64,000 nt of DNA from Paucimonas lemoignei (GCA_900475325.1 LS483371.1:3720001-3784000), one strand, 5' to 3'. Counted from the stretch's first letter, positions 7,515 through 17,023 are shown. The notes: generated from the letters alone by a model not told the origin. Numbers and translations: made by a program.

Positions 7515-10268
7515 ATGAACCCACAGAAAATGATCGGTGCCAAGTCGGCCCTTGCCTTGCTGGCACTGGCGGTATCACAGGTTTACGCCGCCACCAGCCC
7601 GGCGCTGGATGAAGGCATGGTGAGCCGCGCCGAAAAAGCTGCGGAAAAAACCCTGGCCAAAATGACCATGGAAGAAAAGCTGGCCTACATCGGCGGCAAG
7701 GGTGGCTGGGACGTCAAGCCGCTGACCCAGTACGGCATTCCGCAAATTCATGGTACCGACGGCGGTATCGGCGTGCGTTACACCAGTGAAGGCAACGCGC
7801 AGGGCGTGGTCTATCCGTCCGGGCCTAACCTGGCCGCTACCTGGAACCCGCGTCGCGCCATCGACCTGGGTCGTGCGCTGGGCTATGACACCGCCACCGG
7901 TGGCTATCAGTTCGTGACCGGCCCCGGCATCACTCTGTACCGCATGCCGTACGGCGGCCGTGCGTTCGAATACCTCTCCGGTGAAGATCCGTTCCTGGGT
8001 GCCAGCCTGGCACCGGGCGTGATCAACGGTATCCAGTCGCGTGGCGTCTGGGCCAACGCCAAGCACTACGCCGCCAATGATCAGGAAAGCAGCCGCTTCA
8101 AGCTGAACCAGACCATGAGCGAGCGCGTCTTGCGCGAGATGTCGCTGCCTGCCTACGAGTCGGCGTCGAAGAACAGTAAAGTCGCGATGATGATGTGCTC
8201 GTTCCAGAAGATCAACGGCGAATACGCCTGCGAAAACAAGCACTTGCTTACCGACATCCTGAAAGGTGAGTGGGGCTTCCAGGGCTTCATCCAGAGCGAC
8301 TACAACGCCATCGTTCATGGTTTGCCAGCGGCACAGGCCGGTGCCGACCTGGACATGATGGGCTACCAGATGAACAGCAGCGTGCTCAAGCCGCATCTGG
8401 ACAGCGGTGAGCTGAGCGCAGCCACCATCGACGAGAAAGTCCGTCGCATCCTCAAGCAGATCTACCTGTACAAGTTCGACAGCAAGACCCCGTCGACCGT
8501 ACACAACATGAACAGCTCGACCAGCAACAAGACCGCGCTGAACACTGCCCGTGAAGGCATCGTGCTGCTCAAGAACCAGGACAACCTGCTGCCTCTGGAC
8601 CGTCAGAAGGTCAAGAAGATCGCTGTGGTCGGTAGCCTGGCCAAATACGCACCGCCGACCGGTTTCGGTAGCGCCAACGTTGAAGCCGCGCACTACATCA
8701 GTGAGCTGAGCGGCTTGCAGCAACTGGCGCCGGGCGCCAAGGTCGAGTTCATCGACGGCCTGTCCCTGGACCCTACCACCACCGTGTGGTCCAGCACCAA
8801 CACCAAGGGCAACGAAGTTCAGGGCCTGACCGCCGAATACTTCAGCAACGCCGACTGGTCCGGTGAAGCTGCCGTAACCCGCACCGAAAAACAGATCGAC
8901 CTGGACTGGGCAAACGGCAGCGACCTGCCGTTCGAAAGCAACACCGGCAGCTCCGATCCGTACACCAACAAGGGCTCGACCTCTGGCCAGCTGAACGGCG
9001 ACACCTCGTCGACGTCGGTTCGCTACAGCGGCAAGATCACCCCGACCATCAGCGGCGAACAGGTGTTCAAGGTTCGTGCCGACGGCGCTATCCGCCTGTG
9101 GGTCAATGGCAAGAAAGTCATCGACAACGGTGAAGGCAAGCCAATCCCTGGCAACAGCATTCCGCCAACCATCCCGGAATACGCCAAGGTCAACCTGGAA
9201 GCAGGCAAGGCTTACGACATCAAGCTTGAGTACTCGCGTCGTGCCGGTTACCTGTCCACCATGGGTGGCCTGGTCGGCGTGCAGATGAGCTGGGCATCGC
9301 TCAACGCGCCACAGGATCTGTCGGCTTACGACGCGGTCGTGGTTGCAGTGGGTAACAGCGCTGAGTACGAAGGTGAAGGCTTCGACCACATGTTCGAATT
9401 GCCGGAATACCAGAGCCAGCTGATCCAGAGCATAGCCAAGGTCAACCCCAAGACCGTGGTGACCATGTTCGGCGGTACGGGCCTGAAGATGAGCGACTGG
9501 ATCGAACAGGTTCCGGTTGCAGTGCACGCCTTCTACCCAGGTCAGAACGGCGGTCAGGCACTGGCCGAGATTCTGTACGGCAAGGTCAACCCGTCGGGCA
9601 AGCTGCCGATCAGTATCGAACGCAACATCGAAGACAACCCGGTTTTCGAGTCCTTCCCGAAATTCGCCAACGACAACTCGCTCGAAGAGATGAGCTACAA
9701 GGACGATCTGCTCCTGGGCTATCGCGGTTACGAGAAGAAAGGCATCAAGCCGCTCTACCCGTTCGGTTACGGCCTGTCGTACACCACCTTCGGCTACAGC
9801 AACATCAAGGTCACGCCGGGCGTTGCCGTGGGCAATACGCCAATCAAGGTCTCGTTTGACCTGACCAACACCGGCAAGGTGGGTGGTTCGGAAGTGGCGC
9901 AGCTGTATGTGGGCCAGCAGAACCCGAAAGTGGAACGCGCACTCAAGGAGCTCAAGGGCTACAAGAAAGTGTTCCTCAACCCGGGCGAAAGCAAGCGCGT
10001 GACCATCGAGCTCAACGATCGCTCACTGGCTTACTTCGACGAGAAGAGCAAGCAGTGGATCGTCGACGCGGACAGCTTCAACCTGTCGGTGGGCTCGTCG
10101 TCTCAGGACATCCGCCTGAACGCCAAGTTGACCAACTCGTTCCGTCAGGAACTGTCGACTACCACCAGCAACCCGCTGCCACGTTCGGCGCTGAACTCAA
10201 CCCTGCGTGAGTTGCCAGCGATCAAAACCGGTGGCGTGTTGAATCAGAATGCTGAAACCGCCGAGTAA
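7515..10268 (+). CDS. Exported beta-glucosidase, glycoside hydrolase family 3 with PA14 domain
   Basis: A 917-aa protein. A Sec signal (residues 1-26, ending SQVYA) is followed by the GH3 N-terminal barrel with substrate motif HGTDGG and nucleophile Asp262 in GFIQSDYNA. Next come the GH3 C-terminal domain, an inserted PA14 domain at about 430-600 (AEYFSNADWSG through WVNGKKVIDNG) and a C-terminal fibronectin-III-like domain. It hydrolyses beta-glucosides or related oligosaccharides outside the cytoplasm; the exact sugar cannot be read from sequence. GGAG at 7505-7508 supports the ATG at 7515 rather than a TTG at 7500. It stands alone, divergent from the type II secretion operon, which could be its export route. 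A strong terminator follows. Confidence 0.9.
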   Translation: MNPQKMIGAKSALALLALAVSQVYAATSPALDEGMVSRAEKAAEKTLAKMTMEEKLAYIGGKGGWDVKPLTQYGIPQIHGTDGGIGVRYTSEGNAQGVVYPSGPNLAATWNPRRAIDLGRALGYDTATGGYQFVTGPGITLYRMPYGGRAFEYLSGEDPFLGASLAPGVINGIQSRGVWANAKHYAANDQESSRFKLNQTMSERVLREMSLPAYESASKNSKVAMMMCSFQKINGEYACENKHLLTDILKGEWGFQGFIQSDYNAIVHGLPAAQAGADLDMMGYQMNSSVLKPHLDSGELSAATIDEKVRRILKQIYLYKFDSKTPSTVHNMNSSTSNKTALNTAREGIVLLKNQDNLLPLDRQKVKKIAVVGSLAKYAPPTGFGSANVEAAHYISELSGLQQLAPGAKVEFIDGLSLDPTTTVWSSTNTKGNEVQGLTAEYFSNADWSGEAAVTRTEKQIDLDWANGSDLPFESNTGSSDPYTNKGSTSGQLNGDTSSTSVRYSGKITPTISGEQVFKVRADGAIRLWVNGKKVIDNGEGKPIPGNSIPPTIPEYAKVNLEAGKAYDIKLEYSRRAGYLSTMGGLVGVQMSWASLNAPQDLSAYDAVVVAVGNSAEYEGEGFDHMFELPEYQSQLIQSIAKVNPKTVVTMFGGTGLKMSDWIEQVPVAVHAFYPGQNGGQALAEILYGKVNPSGKLPISIERNIEDNPVFESFPKFANDNSLEEMSYKDDLLLGYRGYEKKGIKPLYPFGYGLSYTTFGYSNIKVTPGVAVGNTPIKVSFDLTNTGKVGGSEVAQLYVGQQNPKVERALKELKGYKKVFLNPGESKRVTIELNDRSLAYFDEKSKQWIVDADSFNLSVGSSSQDIRLNAKLTNSFRQELSTTTSNPLPRSALNSTLRELPAIKTGGVLNQNAETAE

Positions 10269-10305
10269 GTGATCGGTTGAATCAGGCTTCGCTGTAAGGC
10301 GTGCG

Positions 10306-10335
10306 AAGGGGCTCAGCAATGAGCCCCTTTTTTTT
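10306..10335 (+). terminator. Intrinsic terminator of the GH3 gene
   Basis: A perfect 10-bp stem AAGGGGCTCA/TGAGCCCCTT with a GCAA tetraloop runs into a continuous T-tract to 10335. Its stem also gives an A-run on the opposite strand, so it may serve the convergent TetR gene as well. Confidence 0.92.
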
Positions 10336-10338
10336 GCG

Positions 10339-10995
10339 TTATCGCTGGCGTATCGCGGCGTCGACCCGCGCCATGTAGCTATCAAAACGCGCCACCAGAT
10401 CGACCGTCTCCGGGAAGCGCAGCCACTGAATCTGCAGCCCGTCCATCATCGCCAGGATCTCCTGGACCAGGCCGGGTAGATCGACATCGGCCCGCACTTC
10501 ACCCATCTCCACCAGCTCAGAAAACTGACCGATCAGTCTGGCGTGGATCCTCTCGTACCGCTCCTGAAACCAGGACCAGGCCGGATGCCCTTCGACCATG
10601 CTTTCGGTATTGAGGATGGTAAAGGCGCGCACCACACCCGGTGCCGTGGCGTTGGAACGGTTGATCGCGCGCAGACTGCCCAGCAGACCCGACAGTGATT
10701 TTTCTTCGGAGCGGACCTCGTCGGCGATCTTCTGATTGACCTTGTCGCGAAGCTCCAGCACACCCATCAACAGCGAAATCTTGTTGGGGAAGTGATGCAG
10801 CAAGCCGGCGACGGAAATCCCGACAATGTTCGCTACCTGGGCCATGGACGCTCCGCTGTAGCCTTCCAGGGAAAACACCTGCAACGCGGCGTCGAGCAGC
10901 TCTTCGCGGCGTTTCTCACCCTTGGGCGCACGCCGGTGCTGCCGCTCTTTGGCAACCGGTTCGTTCTTCCCTGTAGGCAGGTTGGTCTGACTCAT
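10339..10995 (-). CDS. TetR/AcrR-family transcriptional regulator
   Basis: A 218-aa protein with an N-terminal TetR helix-turn-helix at about residues 28-75 (EELLDAALQVFSLEGYSG ... MAQVANIVGISVAGLLHHF) and an all-helical ligand domain. It is convergent with the GH3 gene and divergent from the ArsB-like transporter gene, with about 200 bp between the two starts, so control of the transporter and of itself is the simplest inference. The effector is unknown. Confidence 0.85.
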   Translation of the reverse strand: MSQTNLPTGKNEPVAKERQHRRAPKGEKRREELLDAALQVFSLEGYSGASMAQVANIVGISVAGLLHHFPNKISLLMGVLELRDKVNQKIADEVRSEEKSLSGLLGSLRAINRSNATAPGVVRAFTILNTESMVEGHPAWSWFQERYERIHARLIGQFSELVEMGEVRADVDLPGLVQEILAMMDGLQIQWLRFPETVDLVARFDSYMARVDAAIRQR

Positions 10996-11197
10996 GTAAA
11001 GCTCCTTGCTGGACAGGGAGGCACCCTACCGAGAAAGTCAAACTGTCACAACCTGTGGTCATCCATACTCATCGCCCTGGCGGGTAATGCGCGACCGGTA
11101 CTGGCCCATAAAGCGTCATCGCAGATAAGCCTGGAACTCGACGAACTTGTCATCGCCCCCGCAGGTCTGAGCTTTGCCCTTATTTCGAGTCCCTTTC

Positions 11198-12460
11198 ATG
11201 CCTGTATTCGATCCCGCAATGGTTATCTGGATCGTCGCCGCGATGGCGATCTGTGGCGTTATTTTCAGGCCCTGGCGGGTGCCGGAATTTGTCTGGGCCA
11301 TGGCTGCCGCCATCCTGCTCACGGTGCTGGGGTTGATCCCATGGTCCAAAGCGCTGGGGGCAATGGCAGAAGGCATCGATGTCTATCTGTTTCTGATCGG
11401 CATGATGGTGCTGGCCGAACTGGCTCGACAACAAGGGCTGTTTGACTGGCTGGCGATGCTCGCCGCCCGACATGCCAAAGGTTCGGGGCAGCGTCTGTTC
11501 GATCTGGTGTTTGTGGTCGGCACGCTGGTCACGGTGTTTCTGTCCAATGACGCCACGGCCGTGGTGCTCACGCCTGCGGTCTATGCCGCCGCCCGCGCGG
11601 CCAAGGCCGAGCCACTGCCTTATCTGTTCATCTGTGCGTTCATCGCCAACGCGGCGAGTTTCGTGCTGCCCATTTCCAACCCCGCCAACCTGGTGATCTT
11701 CGGCAGCCATATGCCGCCGCTGACCACTTGGCTGTGGCACTTCACCCTGCCGTCGATTGCCGCCATTGGCCTGACCTACCTGGTGCTGCGTTTCGCCCAG
11801 CGCAGCCACCTGCGCAAGCCACTGGAAACCGCCATCGTCCTGCAGCCGTTATCCAAAGGTGCGGCATGGACGGCCGTGGGTATCGGCCTCACCGCCATCG
11901 TCTTGCTGGTCGCCTCGGCGCTGGGCAAGCAACTGGGCCTGCCGACCTTCTGCGCTGCGCTGGCCACCGTCATCCTGATTCACCTGGGCCAGCGCCTCAG
12001 CCCCCTGCCCGTCCTCAAAGAGGTTTCGTGGGGTGTGCTGCCGCTGGTGGCCGGGTTGTTCGTGCTGGTGGAAGGCATGGCGCTGACCGGGGTCATTGAT
12101 CACCTGGCACATGCTCTTAAATCCCTGGCGGATCATTCCAGCCTGCAAGCCACGTGGGCAGCGGGGTTGATTGGCGCGCTGGCTAGCAACCTGCTGAACA
12201 ATCTCCCGGTGGGTTTGATCGCAGGCTCAGTGGGGCAGATTGCCCAGTTGCCCACCGAAACCACCAGCGCGCTGGTGATTGGCGTGGACCTGGGCCCCAA
12301 CCTATCGATCACCGGCTCCCTGGCCACGCTGCTATGGCTGATCGCCGTGCGCCGCGAAGGCCAGAACGTCAGCGCGCTGGGGTTTCTGCGCCTGGGCATT
12401 CTGGTCATGCCACCGGCGCTGATCGCGGCGCTGGCCGCGCTGTCGCTGACCGCTGGCTGA
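11198..12460 (+). CDS. ArsB/NhaD-superfamily anion or cation transporter
   Basis: A 420-aa polytopic inner-membrane protein with about 11-12 hydrophobic segments and the two inverted hairpin regions typical of the ion transporter superfamily: SNDATAVVLTPAV near residue 115 and SNLLNNLPVGLIAG near residue 330. Both match ArsB-type sequences, which are usually annotated as arsenite efflux. No arsR, arsC or arsH lies nearby; the neighbour is a TetR gene, so the substrate should not be assumed to be arsenite. The ATG at 11198 is preferred to a TTG at 11174. Confidence 0.8.
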   Translation: MPVFDPAMVIWIVAAMAICGVIFRPWRVPEFVWAMAAAILLTVLGLIPWSKALGAMAEGIDVYLFLIGMMVLAELARQQGLFDWLAMLAARHAKGSGQRLFDLVFVVGTLVTVFLSNDATAVVLTPAVYAAARAAKAEPLPYLFICAFIANAASFVLPISNPANLVIFGSHMPPLTTWLWHFTLPSIAAIGLTYLVLRFAQRSHLRKPLETAIVLQPLSKGAAWTAVGIGLTAIVLLVASALGKQLGLPTFCAALATVILIHLGQRLSPLPVLKEVSWGVLPLVAGLFVLVEGMALTGVIDHLAHALKSLADHSSLQATWAAGLIGALASNLLNNLPVGLIAGSVGQIAQLPTETTSALVIGVDLGPNLSITGSLATLLWLIAVRREGQNVSALGFLRLGILVMPPALIAALAALSLTAG

Positions 12461-12473
12461 AACGGCCCGCCAG

Positions 12474-13958
12474 TCAGGCCACTGCGGCAGCGCCAGGCTG
12501 TTGCAGGGTGGCTTCCAGTTGCCGCGCGATGCCTTGCAGATCCATCAGCGTCGCACGCCAACTGTTGGCGCCACTGCCAACACTGACCAGTGAGCGTGCC
12601 CGGTCATTGACCGACACCGCCTTGCCCGCGTTGGTCTGCCACCCCTGAGCCAGCATCGCCGGGTCAAACTGGTTGAACGAATCGATGGCCTCAACCTGAC
12701 ACACCGCAAAGCCGAACGTCAGCCTGTCGCCCTTGACCACCAGCACCCGTGACAAAGGCGTAGGCGCTTGCGGCGCTGCCTCGATCAGGCTGCTCAGGCA
12801 GACCAGCGCCAGCTGCTCGCCGCGCAGATCGAACTGGCCCAGCAAGTGATTTTCCGGCTGAGGCAGGCCGATCATCGGCGAGGGAATGGCGAGGATTTCC
12901 AGGATCTGGCTCAGCGGCGCCACGAACTGCGTGGGTGATTTGAACAACAGACAGGCCTGACGCATCACCGCCTTGGCCTGGCTCGCCCGGGTTTCGGACG
13001 ACGGCGATTGCGTCTGGTACAGCGCGGCGTAGTTTTTCACCCCATCGCGCTCAAGCAACGCCTGATGATTGATCAGCACCGCTTGCAGGCCCTTGTCGAG
13101 GTTCATCACCCCGGCCAGCAATTCTGGCTCGCGCAGGCCGTAAGCAGGCATCGACAATAGGCTTTGCGGGTCGCGCCGCTCGATGGCGACCATGCGGTCG
13201 TAACCAAAACCACAAACCCGGCCATCGGTCGCGGTCAGCAGTAACAGCTGGCTCTTGCCCTGGGTCGCCGTGCAATCAAAGCCCAGCACCTGAGACAAGC
13301 TGAGCACCGGCACCTTGATGTCGCGAATCACAGTGACGCCCAGGCAATAACCGTTACCGAAATCCGTGGGCGCTATGAGCGGTTTGTCCACCAGTTCGGT
13401 GACCACACTGGCATCGATGCTGAAATGCTGCCCGTCGCATTCAAACACCAGGTAATGGCGCAACTGGCTTTTGGCTCGCACGTCATGACTGGCCGGACCC
13501 GCCGCCGTGTCGGCCGCAAACAAGACGCCCGGCAAGCTGGCCAGAAAGGCCAGATCAAGCATGTAAATCAGGCGACTGTCATCACCGGTCATGATCAGCG
13601 TGGGGATCAACCCGCTGCTCTCGCCGCCTGGCCCCAGGGCGCAGAGCTGCGAGTCGGCGGCCTTGACGATGTCGCAGACCCCATCGATGGCAACGCCCAG
13701 CAAGCCGCCGTTGTACTTGAGGATGGCCACCAGCGGCGTCGGCGCGTGCTCAGAAGCTTCATCGCCGAGTAGAGGCCGCAGATCAACCAGGGGGATCGGT
13801 CTGCCGCGCAAGTTGAACACCCCGGCCAGCACGCCACGGGTCACCGGATGGCGCTGCAGATTGGCGGGCCAGTGAACGGCCTCCATCAACGAGCTGGCAT
13901 CGATGCCCAGAAACGCGCCGTTTATCTGCACCACACCATAGGCGCGCGGCGTGTTCAT
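12474..13958 (-). CDS. Triple CheW-domain chemotaxis coupling protein
   Basis: A 494-aa soluble protein composed of three successive CheW-like domains at about residues 5-150, 165-310 and 335-480. The repeats are visible as GVFNLRGRPIPLVDL in the first, a divergent IRDIKVPVLSLSQVL in the second and GQFDLRGEQLALVCL in the third. CheW domains bridge chemoreceptors and the CheA kinase. There is no response-regulator domain, so it is not CheV. It overlaps the upstream four-PAS receptor by 4 bp (ATGA), so the two are co-translated and presumably work together, but no cheA is in the window. Confidence 0.85.
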   Translation of the reverse strand: MNTPRAYGVVQINGAFLGIDASSLMEAVHWPANLQRHPVTRGVLAGVFNLRGRPIPLVDLRPLLGDEASEHAPTPLVAILKYNGGLLGVAIDGVCDIVKAADSQLCALGPGGESSGLIPTLIMTGDDSRLIYMLDLAFLASLPGVLFAADTAAGPASHDVRAKSQLRHYLVFECDGQHFSIDASVVTELVDKPLIAPTDFGNGYCLGVTVIRDIKVPVLSLSQVLGFDCTATQGKSQLLLLTATDGRVCGFGYDRMVAIERRDPQSLLSMPAYGLREPELLAGVMNLDKGLQAVLINHQALLERDGVKNYAALYQTQSPSSETRASQAKAVMRQACLLFKSPTQFVAPLSQILEILAIPSPMIGLPQPENHLLGQFDLRGEQLALVCLSSLIEAAPQAPTPLSRVLVVKGDRLTFGFAVCQVEAIDSFNQFDPAMLAQGWQTNAGKAVSVNDRARSLVSVGSGANSWRATLMDLQGIARQLEATLQQPGAAAVA

Positions 13959-16093
13959 GCAGGCAACCCGGACGGTTTGTTCAGGCTCGCGCTGAGGTTC
14001 ACCGCGCCCTGCTCCGTACCCAGTTTGGTCTGATGCAACTCGAAGATCAGCGTTTCAACCTGGCCCGCCGAATCCATCTGTTTGGCGGTCGCCGCATTGA
14101 TGTTGTCGATGGCCACTGTGGTTTCGTTGACGCCTTTGACGATCTGCTCGAAGGCGCTGCCGGCGCTCAACGAAATCTCGTTGCCGGAGTGGATGCGGCT
14201 CACGGTTTCCAGAATCAGCTTGTTGATTTCCTTGGTGGCCAGCGAAGACTTCTCGGCCAGCTTGCGGACCTCGTCTGCCACCACCGAGAAGCCCAGGCCG
14301 TGCTCGCCTGCCCTGGCCGCTTCAATGGCGGCGTTGAAGGCCAGCATGTTGGTCTGGCTGGCGATTTCGCTGATGACCTGGATGATGTCCTGAATGTCTT
14401 CGGCGGATTTGCCAATCATCGCCATGGCTTCGGCAGCCTTGACCAGCGTCTGCGAGCCCAGGCTTGCCTGCTCGCGGGTCAGCCTGGCGAGGTCAGTGGC
14501 CTGATCGGTGCTCTGGGCCACATAAGAGATGGCACTCATCAGGTTTTGCACCGAAGCGCCCATGGCCTGGGTCTTGGCTTCTATCGCTTCTTCGAGCTCT
14601 ACCTGCTGGGTGATATCGGTCGCGAACTTGACCACTTTGTAGGGTTTGCCATCGCTGTCGAACACCGGGTTGTAGGTGGCCTGAATCCAGATGTGCTGGC
14701 CGAACTTGCTCAAGCGCATGAAGCGCCCGGAGAAAAACTGGCCCTGCGACAGGCCGTGCCAGAACTCACGGTACGCAGTACTGCGCACGTATTCCGGATC
14801 ACAGAAGATGCGGTGATGCTGCCCCGCAAGCTCCGGCAGGCTGTAGCCCAAGGACTTGAGAAAGTTGGCGTTGGCATCAAGGATGTTGCCCGCCATGTCG
14901 AATTCGATCACCGCCTGAGCGCGATCAATCGCATTGACCTTGCCCTGGCGCTCGGCGCTGCTTTCCTTGATCTCAGTCACATCCAGGGCGAACTTGACCA
15001 CCTTGTAAGGCTGCCCGTGGGAGTTGAGGATCGGGTTGTAGGTCGCCTGAATCCAGATTTCCTTGCCGTCCTTGCGTTTGCGTCGGTATTCATTGGTGTC
15101 GTACTCGCCGCGCCCCAGCTTTTCCCAGAACTCGCGGTAACCCATGCTGGAGCCGAACTCTTCGGTGCAGAACATCCGGTGCTGCTGACCGAGGACTTCG
15201 TCGAGCTCATAGCCGAACACATCAAGGAAGTTGCGGTTGGCAGACAGCACTTTGCCGGTCAGGTCGAATTCAATCACCGCCTGGGAGCGCTCGATGGCCG
15301 TGACCTTGCCGGCGAACTCGGCGTTGCGGGCACGCACTTCGGTGACGTCGTTGGCGAATTTGACGATTTTGTAGGGGCGCCCGTCCGGATCGAAAATCGG
15401 GTTGTAGGTGGCGCTGATCCAGATTTCACGGCCGCCTTTGCCGAGACGCATGTACTCGCCGGAATCGTATTCGCCGCGTTCCAGCTTGGCCCAGAACGCC
15501 CGATAGGCCGGGCTGTTGAGGTACTGGTCATCGCAGAACATGCGATGGTGCTGGCCCTGCACCTCGTCGAGACGATAGCCCAGCACCTTGAGGAAGTTCT
15601 CGTTGGCCCACAGCACCCGGCCATTCAGATCAAACTCGATCACGCCTTGAGAACGCTGGATGGCTTCCACCTTGCCTTCATACTCGGCATTGCGCATGCG
15701 CTGATCAGTGATGTCGGTGGCGAATTTCACCACCTTGAACGGCTTGCCTTCCTGATCGAGGATCGGGTTATAGCTGGCCTGCAGCCAGATCTCCTTGCCG
15801 TTTTTGCCCAGCCTTTTGTACTGCCCTTCATCGAAGTGCCCGGCTGCCAGCTTCACCCAGAATTCCGCATATTCAGGGCTGGAGGCGTACTCGGGGGTGC
15901 AGAACATGCGGTGGTGACGGCCCACCACTTCGTCCAGGCGATAGCCCACCCGATCAAGGAAATTGGTGTTGGCCCCGACGATGTTCCCTTCAAGGTCAAA
16001 CTCGATCATCGCCTGGGAGTGGTTGATGGCGTTCATCAACGAATCGAGGTCGATAGCAGGGCTAGCAGACAAGTTTGCAGAAGGCGTAGACAT
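13955..16093 (-). CDS. Soluble methyl-accepting chemotaxis protein with four tandem PAS domains (BdlA-like)
   Basis: A 712-aa protein without membrane segments. Four PAS units with about 122-residue periodicity (roughly 15-130, 137-252, 259-374, 381-497) each contain a GY.L.E..G..HR(M/I)FC motif and an IWIQATYNP-type strand. The C-terminal signalling hairpin includes [20 protein letters not shown] and VVADEVRKLAEKSS. The P. aeruginosa dispersion regulator BdlA has the same plan with two PAS domains. Cytoplasmic redox or ligand sensing, possibly through bound haem or flavin, is inferred from the family. The ATG at 16093 is chosen because a longer frame adds residues unlike a PAS protein and would span the FliA-like promoter. 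Confidence 0.9.
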   Translation of the reverse strand: MSTPSANLSASPAIDLDSLMNAINHSQAMIEFDLEGNIVGANTNFLDRVGYRLDEVVGRHHRMFCTPEYASSPEYAEFWVKLAAGHFDEGQYKRLGKNGKEIWLQASYNPILDQEGKPFKVVKFATDITDQRMRNAEYEGKVEAIQRSQGVIEFDLNGRVLWANENFLKVLGYRLDEVQGQHHRMFCDDQYLNSPAYRAFWAKLERGEYDSGEYMRLGKGGREIWISATYNPIFDPDGRPYKIVKFANDVTEVRARNAEFAGKVTAIERSQAVIEFDLTGKVLSANRNFLDVFGYELDEVLGQQHRMFCTEEFGSSMGYREFWEKLGRGEYDTNEYRRKRKDGKEIWIQATYNPILNSHGQPYKVVKFALDVTEIKESSAERQGKVNAIDRAQAVIEFDMAGNILDANANFLKSLGYSLPELAGQHHRIFCDPEYVRSTAYREFWHGLSQGQFFSGRFMRLSKFGQHIWIQATYNPVFDSDGKPYKVVKFATDITQQVELEEAIEAKTQAMGASVQNLMSAISYVAQSTDQATDLARLTREQASLGSQTLVKAAEAMAMIGKSAEDIQDIIQVISEIASQTNMLAFNAAIEAARAGEHGLGFSVVADEVRKLAEKSSLATKEINKLILETVSRIHSGNEISLSAGSAFEQIVKGVNETTVAIDNINAATAKQMDSAGQVETLIFELHQTKLGTEQGAVNLSASLNKPSGLPA

Positions 16094-16139
16094 GGGCGGG
16101 TCTCGAAAGAAGGCAATTATCAGGGTCGTTATTGTTGCG

Positions 16140-16166
16140 TTGTCGGCCCTGACTGAAACTTCCTTA
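16140..16166 (-). promoter_or_regulatory. Candidate FliA (sigma28) promoter of the PAS-receptor/CheW operon
   Basis: On the minus strand, TAAGGAAG (16159-16166) and GCCGACAA (16140-16147) are separated by 11 bp. The sigma28 consensus is TAAAGTTT-N11-GCCGATAA: the -10 matches 7 of 8, the -35 about 4 of 8. It lies about 45 bp before the start codon. FliA control is usual for chemotaxis genes. Confidence 0.45.
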
Positions 16167-16177
16167 ACTGAAACCAC

Positions 16178-16617
16178 AACTATCCGATCAGCGGATGGCT
16201 TTGTGCCATTAAACTGAAGAGTGTGCTTAAGTTACGACATTCGTTGAGCGCTGATAAACATTATTTTCTATCGAGACGATAATATTTTTATGAACTATTT
16301 CGCCAGGCGCCGTTTGCCGCGCGCCTGCGGGGCCGGGCTCCGCCGGGCCTCGGGATCCGGATGTACCCGGCTTCGAAGCTGGATCCATTAATTGAAGACG
16401 TCAGACAAGTTACAACTAGCTCTCGCCAAGGGTTGTGATGCGCTTCGCCATTAAGCCGCGTATTAACAAGAAAGCTAACAGCACGAAAAACTGTCAGTGA
16501 CTCTTCAGTCACTAAAAGCGCTTAACTGCAAAGCCCCCCGTTTATGCTTTCAACTCAACCCACTGCACGCACATGCCGACTCAGGCCTTTAAAGCACCGA
16601 GTCGGCGCACGTCATTG
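16178..16617. other. Non-coding stretch between the chemoreceptor operon and pcaC
   Basis: About 440 bp with no convincing gene. It contains a small hairpin TATCG-AGA-CGATA near 16268-16282 and, next to the pcaC stop codon, an 8-bp inverted repeat GCCGACTC/GAGTCGGC (16575-16582 with 16599-16606) that may act as a terminator, although it has no T-run. One 74-codon frame on the minus strand has no ribosome site or recognisable composition. Confidence 0.4.
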
Positions 16618-17007
16618 TCAGAGGGACTCGACACCCATTTCATCCCAGACTTCTTCTGCCAGGTGAAACGTCGCATTGGCCGCAGGGATGCCGCAGTAGA
16701 TCGCGCTCTGCATCAGCACTTCCTTGATTTCTTCGCGGGTCACGCCGTTGTGTTTCGCCGCCTTGAGGTGCAGGCGCAGTTCGCCTTCGCGATTCATGCC
16801 GATCAACATGGCGATAGTGACCAGGCTGCGGGTGTGGCGCGGCAGGCCCGGACGCGTCCAGATATCACCCCAGGCGTGCCGGGTGATCATCTCCTGAAAC
16901 TCTTCGTTGAAGGGGGTGAGTTTTTTCAGGCTGTTGTCGACATGAGCATCGCCCAACACGGCGCGACGCACTTGCATGCCGGCTTCGTAACGTTGTTTCT
17001 CATCCAT
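16618..17007 (-). CDS. pcaC: 4-carboxymuconolactone decarboxylase
   Basis: A 129-aa protein of the PcaC/AhpD-like fold. RHAWGDIWTRPGLPRHTRSL and NGVTREEIKEVLMQSAIYCG with a downstream HLAEEV match PcaC. It decarboxylates 4-carboxymuconolactone to beta-ketoadipate enol-lactone in the protocatechuate branch, in the cytoplasm. It is the last gene of the pca run, 16 bp after pcaD. Confidence 0.95.
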   Translation of the reverse strand: MDEKQRYEAGMQVRRAVLGDAHVDNSLKKLTPFNEEFQEMITRHAWGDIWTRPGLPRHTRSLVTIAMLIGMNREGELRLHLKAAKHNGVTREEIKEVLMQSAIYCGIPAANATFHLAEEVWDEMGVESL

Positions 17008-17023
17008 AAAAAAGGCTCCGGTC

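Noticed and set aside
7575..9527. A 650-codon minus-strand frame within the GH3 gene
   Set aside because: The opposite strand encodes an unmistakable GH3 enzyme over the full length. The antisense protein has no recognisable features.
14033..16156. A 707-codon plus-strand frame with four internal similarities
   Set aside because: The internal repeats are only the antisense image of the four PAS units of the chemoreceptor.
16288..16512. A 74-codon minus-strand frame between the chemoreceptor and pcaC
   Set aside because: No ribosome site, no domain, and a GC-rich low-complexity middle; not supportable as a gene.
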